9,616 bases of DNA from JAAYYY01 sp032260445 (lineage in GTDB: Bacteria > Chloroflexota > Anaerolineae > Promineifilales > Promineifilaceae), in the NCBI GenBank assembly GCA_032260445.1, contig JAVVFG010000137.1:1-9616 (forward strand). The letters are read 5' to 3'. Below the pieces are notes generated by a model. That model was not told the DNA's origin. It saw only the letters and a list, made by a program, of their open reading frames with translations, and searched no databases. Shown piece by piece: positions 5,778 to 9,616 of this stretch (positions are counted from its first letter, which is position 1; each line of letters begins with the position of its first letter). The position numbers and the translations under genes are program-made.

Positions 5778-7025
5778 TTATACGGCTAACGCCTGCCGCA
5801 TGCTGGCCAGTGTCTGATAAGTTGCCTCAAGCCCCGCCGTAATCAAATCCCAATCGTGATGACGTTCGACATAGGCCCGCCCGTTCCAACCAATTTGCCG
5901 GCGACGTTCTGGTTCCTCCAGAAGGGACACGATCTGGGCGGCGAACTCATTGGGATCTCTTGCCACGAGTAGATCGTGACCGGCACGCGCCGACAGCGGG
6001 GTGATTGCCGGTTCATAGGCCACGACCGGTGTCGCACAAGCCATCGCTTCCAGGACTTTATTCTGCACCCCCGCGCCATAGACCAGCGGTACAACCGACG
6101 CTGTCGCCCGTTGCAGGTAGGGGCGGATATCGGGAACCGTACCAGTGACGTCGATGCGGTGGCGCGCCTCGGCCAGCCCCTCGATTCTCCGCGGCGGATC
6201 TTTGCCGACGATGAGCAGACGCGCGTCCGGCCGCTGTTTCCAGACGCGCGGTAATATCTCCTGCACCAGATGGTGGACCATCGTCACGTTGGCGTGGTAG
6301 CTCATCTTGCCGCTAAACACCAGGGTCGCTGCTTCCCGTACAGGCTCGGGCGCAGGACGGAAATAGTCGAGGTCAACACCATTCCGGATGACCGAAATTG
6401 GTGCCGCTGGCAACTCGCCTGCCGCCGGTAGGTCGAGCAGAGCTTGCCGGTCTACCGGCGAAGTGACTAGCACGTGGTCGAAGCGCCGGATCAGCTCGGC
6501 TTCGTAGCGTGCCGTCCTTTCTAGCTCGAGGCGTGTCATGAGGCGACGGCTGCGTGTCGAGCTCTGTTCCGAGGCCTGCCGGAATAGATGGCTGATGCAG
6601 TCGACGCTGTCCCAGACAATCGGCGGGCACTTCTCACCAGCCGCTTCCAGCAGGTGCAGCCCGTAGCGGGCGCCGCGCAGATGCTCGACGTGGACGACAT
6701 CATAAGGCCTATGCCCGTTTTCGTTGCCAGCCAGCCCGGCCGTCAGCCGTGCTAACCCGGGGTGCCACGAATAAACAGCCTGTAGAGGCATCCCCGTTGG
6801 CAAGGCGATCAGACAATTTGCCAGAGAACGCAGCCGGTTCATGCTCTGGGCGACGACTTCATGACCAGCCGCTGCCAGTGCTGCGCTGTCTGCCCACTCG
6901 GACTCATTGGTTGCCAGTGTCAGAACGGTTACCTCGTGCCCGCGTTCGCCGAGAGCGCGGATGAAGTTGTACGGGCGGACGCGGATGAGGTTTGGCGTAT
7001 AGGGAACGACGAAGAGAATGCGCAT
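5778..7025 (-). CDS. glycosyltransferase family 4 (GT-B fold)
   Basis: This 415-residue enzyme should transfer a sugar from a nucleotide donor to the growing lipid-linked oligosaccharide on the cytoplasmic face of the membrane. The N terminus MRILFVVPYTPN opens a GT-B acceptor domain (about 1-200), with RGHEVTVLTL near 28-37. The donor domain begins near 230 with LVFSGKMSYHANV, followed by LLIVGKDPP (270-278) and a nucleotide-sugar block GAGVQNKVLEAMACATPVVA (317-336), where Glu326 is the family's conserved acid. The domain pattern resembles the group of sugar transferases found with exosortase/EpsH-type exopolysaccharide clusters (TIGR03087-like), although no exosortase is seen here. The donor and acceptor sugars are not predictable. 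ATG 7025 lies 10 bases after the preceding stop and lacks a strong ribosome binding site, so translational coupling is likely. Confidence 0.92.
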   Translation of the reverse strand: MRILFVVPYTPNLIRVRPYNFIRALGERGHEVTVLTLATNESEWADSAALAAAGHEVVAQSMNRLRSLANCLIALPTGMPLQAVYSWHPGLARLTAGLAGNENGHRPYDVVHVEHLRGARYGLHLLEAAGEKCPPIVWDSVDCISHLFRQASEQSSTRSRRLMTRLELERTARYEAELIRRFDHVLVTSPVDRQALLDLPAAGELPAAPISVIRNGVDLDYFRPAPEPVREAATLVFSGKMSYHANVTMVHHLVQEILPRVWKQRPDARLLIVGKDPPRRIEGLAEARHRIDVTGTVPDIRPYLQRATASVVPLVYGAGVQNKVLEAMACATPVVAYEPAITPLSARAGHDLLVARDPNEFAAQIVSLLEEPERRRQIGWNGRAYVERHHDWDLITAGLEATYQTLASMRQALAV

Positions 7026-7035
7026 AGATAGTCTA

Positions 7036-8400
7036 TTAACTGCCTGCCAGCTGGTGGCGCTTGTTGAGAGAAAGGTGCCGGCCCTGCAGCCAGCGTATCG
7101 CTTCCACGACGGCTACGCCGGCGAGGACAAGCATGACGGCATCCACGGGCAGCCGGTAGCGAACCAACGCCCAGGAGAGAATGTGGATGCCGGTGTAGAT
7201 TACGGCGAATAGGAGCAGTACCGTTGCCGGATGGCTGAGTACGCCGAAACGCTGCCGTAGCAACACAATGACGGTGCCCGCAAGCATGAACGGCCACAAC
7301 AGGCCGAAACTGGCGAGACGCGACAGATTACTGATCATTCCCGAGTCGGCCGACGGCCAGAACATGAAGTAGACTGGAATGCGGCTGAGCGAAAGCAACA
7401 GATAGCGCCCGGGGTCCTCGCGTATGAATCCCAGACTGCGTTCCAAGTAGAACTGGTCCATTGCCGCCTCGTCCCCCGGTTCTATATCGGTAGGGATGAG
7501 TTGCTGGTAGCCGCCTTCCTCCTGCGACAGAATCGGATCAAAGCGGGTGCCATAAGCGGGGTGGTTGGCCATATAGAAGGCGAACCCGGCGTTCGTATTT
7601 AAGAGGACGAAACGCTCGTAGCGGGCGTAATTGCGCGCGGTGAAAGGAAGAATCATTGCCGCGACGATCACCCCTGCCAGCAGCGTGGCAGCCAGCGGCA
7701 GCGGCTGCCGGCGCCGGTAGCGCACCCACCAGACCCACAGAAACAGAAACGGGATGGCCAGGATGAAGAGCTGGCGCAACAAAACGGTGATACCAAGGGC
7801 CACGCCCAGTAGAAGCCCCCAGCGGCGCTGCTGCCCAGTTCCCTCCTGGGCCAAGCGCACCATCAGGTAAAGCGAGCCAAGCACGCCGGTCATGTACAAC
7901 GCCTCTGTCATCAGCGCGCCGCTGTAGTAGATGAAGTAGACGTAGCCTGCGCTGAGCGCGGCGGCTGCTAGCCCAGTGCTACGACCGGCGACGCGTTCTC
8001 CAAGCAGGTAAGCTAGATATGGGTGGAGCACCCCGGCGACGAGTGCCTGGATGAGCCGGGCGACAAGCGGGTTTGGCCCGAATACGGCATACACGGCCGC
8101 GAGATAGAAGGTATAGAGAAAACTCCAATGTGCAGTCGGCTCGCCCGCAGCGGTCATCGGCCACCAAGGTTCGCCGAAGGAAAAGCCATGACCACCTAAC
8201 AGACGCAGCGCCAGATTGTGATACGAGAGCTGATCTGCCGTGCCCGGCAACTCCGCAACCTCATTACCAAAGACCAGCGCCGCGCCGATTCGTAGAACGG
8301 CAGAGACGGCAAGGATGGCCACCAGAAGACGCGAGCCTTCCTGCCACCAGGATAGTCGACGCAATTTGCCAAGTTTCATTAGCAGAAAACTCTCTTTCAT
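7036..8400 (-). CDS. GT39/ArnT-like membrane glycosyltransferase (GT-C fold)
   Basis: The 454-residue protein has about ten hydrophobic segments spread from residue 24 to 440, typical of GT-C enzymes that use a polyprenyl-phosphate sugar on the outer face of the membrane. After the first segment a short loop carries ELPGTADQLSYHNLALRLL (50-68), in which Asp56 fits the catalytic Asp of the family. Residues 87-108 (GEPTAHWSFLYTFYL and onward) and the late RYRLPVDAVMLVL segment are also typical of the dolichyl-phosphate-mannose mannosyltransferase-like group. The acceptor may be a glycan or a protein. Its ATG directly abuts the lipoprotein stop (TAG|ATG), which implies coupled translation; ATG 8379 (residue 8) is an alternative start. 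The GT4 gene follows after 10 bases. The family is clear; the substrate is not. Confidence 0.88.
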   Translation of the reverse strand: MKESFLLMKLGKLRRLSWWQEGSRLLVAILAVSAVLRIGAALVFGNEVAELPGTADQLSYHNLALRLLGGHGFSFGEPWWPMTAAGEPTAHWSFLYTFYLAAVYAVFGPNPLVARLIQALVAGVLHPYLAYLLGERVAGRSTGLAAAALSAGYVYFIYYSGALMTEALYMTGVLGSLYLMVRLAQEGTGQQRRWGLLLGVALGITVLLRQLFILAIPFLFLWVWWVRYRRRQPLPLAATLLAGVIVAAMILPFTARNYARYERFVLLNTNAGFAFYMANHPAYGTRFDPILSQEEGGYQQLIPTDIEPGDEAAMDQFYLERSLGFIREDPGRYLLLSLSRIPVYFMFWPSADSGMISNLSRLASFGLLWPFMLAGTVIVLLRQRFGVLSHPATVLLLFAVIYTGIHILSWALVRYRLPVDAVMLVLAGVAVVEAIRWLQGRHLSLNKRHQLAGS

Positions 8401-9477
8401 CTACGGTCCGTCCCATCCGGCGAGCATGGCCATGAGGATCCAGACGGCTTTTGCCAGGCGCTGGCTGCCGCGCGCATTGAGGTGACCTCCGCGCGCCTCC
8501 TCCGTGTACTCCGGGCAGAGGGCGGGAAAACCGTCGTGCGTGCACAGGTTACCGTCTGGGTTGTGCGATTCGATATCGGCGATGTCCAGCAAGACGCCGC
8601 CATGTTCGAGCACGTACGCGCGCATCTGTTCGTTGAACGACGCGCTATTCGCGGTGCCGACGATGCGCGCCAGACCCATCGTCCACAAGACCAGTTGCCT
8701 GTCTGGATGCGCAGCCTGCAGCGCCTCGATGTCAGTGATGGTCGGCGTATCACCTTGCCACGTTTCGGCGAAGAAGGCTTCGGCGATATAACTGTCGTCC
8801 AGCCCGTCGACGTAGCCCAGCTTGAAGCTGATCACATCGTATTGCTCCTCGGGAGCGAGATTGTTGACGCGCTCGACGAAGAAGTTGACTTTGTTCCACC
8901 AGCCGGGATTCTGCCCCGGCGGCGGGCTGTGAAACTCGAAGGTCCACTTGCTACGATCGAAAACTGAGTCGTAGAGGATCTCGTCTGAAGCTAACCCACG
9001 GTCGCACGAATTTGGCCGCTGTTCAAACGTGTTCTGCAAGCAGTTCAGCCCATTGTCGATGTTGTGGCCCACCGACGCGTGGCGAAAGAGGAGGCGCAGC
9101 TCGCTCGCCGCGGCGATTGCCTCTGCTGGCATTTCATCAAACGCTGCCAGCGTCTCGTGATTGACGATGAGCGTTCTCGTGCCTGCCCGCGCCATTGTCG
9201 CTGCCGTGGCGGTGGGCTCGCTGGTGGCAGGAAGCGCTGTTGCGCTCGCCGTTGCCGCTGGGCTGGGTGTCGCCGTTGCCGTGGGGAACGCGGCGGTTGC
9301 CGTCGCCCGCTCGACTGTGGCCGTTTCTGCCGGTGGGACCGTCGCGGTCTTCAGCTCATGAGAGCTGTCCGCAGTTGCCCGTGCCGCTGTTTCTTGTTCT
9401 GCCGTTCCCTCGCCACATGCGGTAAGCAGTACTAGCGCTACGGCGACAACAGCCAACCAGATCCGATTTTTCGCCAT
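8401..9477 (-). CDS. lipoprotein with Thr/Ala-rich linker and SGNH-hydrolase-like domain
   Basis: The 358-residue protein begins with a lipoprotein signal peptide ending in the lipobox LTAC, so Cys21 should be lipidated and the protein held on the outer side of the membrane. Residues about 25-98 form a low-complexity linker of Thr, Ala, Pro and Ser (for example FPTATATPSPAATASATALP). The folded part starts near 104. RHASVGHNI (132-140) holds Ser135 in the place of the SGNH nucleophile, SFKLGYVDGLDD (217-228) may be a later block, and GGHLNARGSQ (330-339) holds the likely catalytic His332. The usual Asp three residues before that His is replaced by Arg329. Four Cys (146, 158, 312, 321) could form disulfides. 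An esterase or acetyl-modifying role on the polysaccharide is inferred, not shown. GAAGGA lies 3 bases before ATG 9477. Confidence 0.82.
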   Translation of the reverse strand: MAKNRIWLAVVAVALVLLTACGEGTAEQETAARATADSSHELKTATVPPAETATVERATATAAFPTATATPSPAATASATALPATSEPTATAATMARAGTRTLIVNHETLAAFDEMPAEAIAAASELRLLFRHASVGHNIDNGLNCLQNTFEQRPNSCDRGLASDEILYDSVFDRSKWTFEFHSPPPGQNPGWWNKVNFFVERVNNLAPEEQYDVISFKLGYVDGLDDSYIAEAFFAETWQGDTPTITDIEALQAAHPDRQLVLWTMGLARIVGTANSASFNEQMRAYVLEHGGVLLDIADIESHNPDGNLCTHDGFPALCPEYTEEARGGHLNARGSQRLAKAVWILMAMLAGWDGP

Positions 9478-9498
9478 ACATCCTTCGTTTCTGCCTCG

Positions 9499-9616
9499 TT
9501 AGTAGGCCGGTAACGCCCTGATGAGTCTCCAATAGCGCTGCGCCAGCGAGAACTGCTCCCGCCGTTTTAGCGGCGGCGCCAGAAATGCGAGGGGGAGCAG
9601 CAGCAGCCGGAACAGC
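9499..9616 (-). CDS. C-terminal end of an unidentified membrane-associated protein (partial)
   Basis: A minus-strand frame enters from the right edge and ends in TAA at 9499-9501, 21 bases before the lipoprotein ATG. The 38 visible residues begin LFRLLLLPLAFLAPPL, a hydrophobic run, and continue with a basic/aromatic tail, KRREQFSLAQRYWRLIRALPAY. A hydrophobic segment followed by a positively charged tail fits the cytoplasmic end of a membrane protein, such as a glycosyltransferase, transporter or polymerase of the same cluster. Operon-like spacing supports it being real, but no family can be assigned from so short a piece. Confidence 0.6.
   Translation of the reverse strand, partial: LFRLLLLPLAFLAPPLKRREQFSLAQRYWRLIRALPAY

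Noticed and set aside
8482..8967. 161-residue plus-strand ORF
   Set aside because: It lies opposite the lipoprotein gene, and its composition follows from the codons of that gene.
9180..9360. Repetitive GCC/GTT-like sequence considered as a tandem DNA repeat
   Set aside because: There is no fixed unit length; it is explained by Thr-Ala-rich coding in the lipoprotein linker.
9161..9361. Hydrophobic Ala/Val/Gly-rich plus-strand ORF resembling a membrane peptide
   Set aside because: It is the antisense of the Thr/Ala-rich linker codons of the lipoprotein; the low complexity creates the apparent hydrophobic protein.
1..9616. CRISPR array, insertion sequence, tRNA or phage signatures
   Set aside because: No spaced direct repeats, transposase motifs, terminal inverted repeats or tRNA-like folds were seen on either strand.

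Overview
All genes that can be supported lie on the minus strand and run right to left as one surface-polysaccharide (exopolysaccharide, capsule or S-layer glycan) cluster. The sequence is GC-rich. The lipoprotein with a long Thr/Ala/Pro linker, the GT-C glycosyltransferase, the heptose-activation genes and the fused Wzz/tyrosine-kinase protein together resemble Chloroflexota (Roseiflexus/Anaerolineae-like) more than other phyla. That assignment is an inference from style; there is no rRNA or other marker gene in the window.

Layout in transcription order: C-terminal end of an unidentified membrane-like protein (9616-9499); lipoprotein with an SGNH-hydrolase-like domain (9477-8401); multi-spanning GT39-like glycosyltransferase (8400-7036), whose ATG directly abuts the lipoprotein stop; cytoplasmic GT4 glycosyltransferase (7025-5778); polyprenyl-phosphate sugar-1-phosphate transferase that starts the repeat unit on the lipid carrier (5716-4202); stand-alone CheY-like receiver (4151-3741); GHMP-family heptose-7-phosphate kinase, hddA type (3703-2723); sedoheptulose-7-phosphate isomerase, gmhA (2686-2048); Wzz/BY-kinase fusion controlling chain length and export (about 2005-323); a 272-base gap with a strong hairpin and a possible very small ORF; and the first codons of a secreted or membrane protein (50-1). 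Gaps between the full genes are 0 to 61 bases, so a single operon is likely. No convincing promoter was found inside the window.

How the genes fit together: GmhA and HddA make D-glycero-D-manno-heptose 1,7-bisphosphate, the precursor of GDP-heptose (the later enzymes GmhB and HddC are not in view). The initiating transferase loads the first sugar onto undecaprenyl phosphate, the GT4 enzyme extends it, and the GT39-like enzyme adds sugar on the outer face of the membrane to a glycan or protein. The Wzz/BY-kinase controls polymer length by cycles of tyrosine phosphorylation. The lipoprotein may modify the glycan outside the cell. No flippase or polymerase is present in this window.

The points most worth a second look are the receiver-only regulator with no partner kinase, the directly abutting lipoprotein/GT39 pair, the SGNH-like domain in which Arg stands at the usual catalytic Asp position, hairpins at several gene junctions, and the small ORF behind a perfect Shine-Dalgarno sequence.
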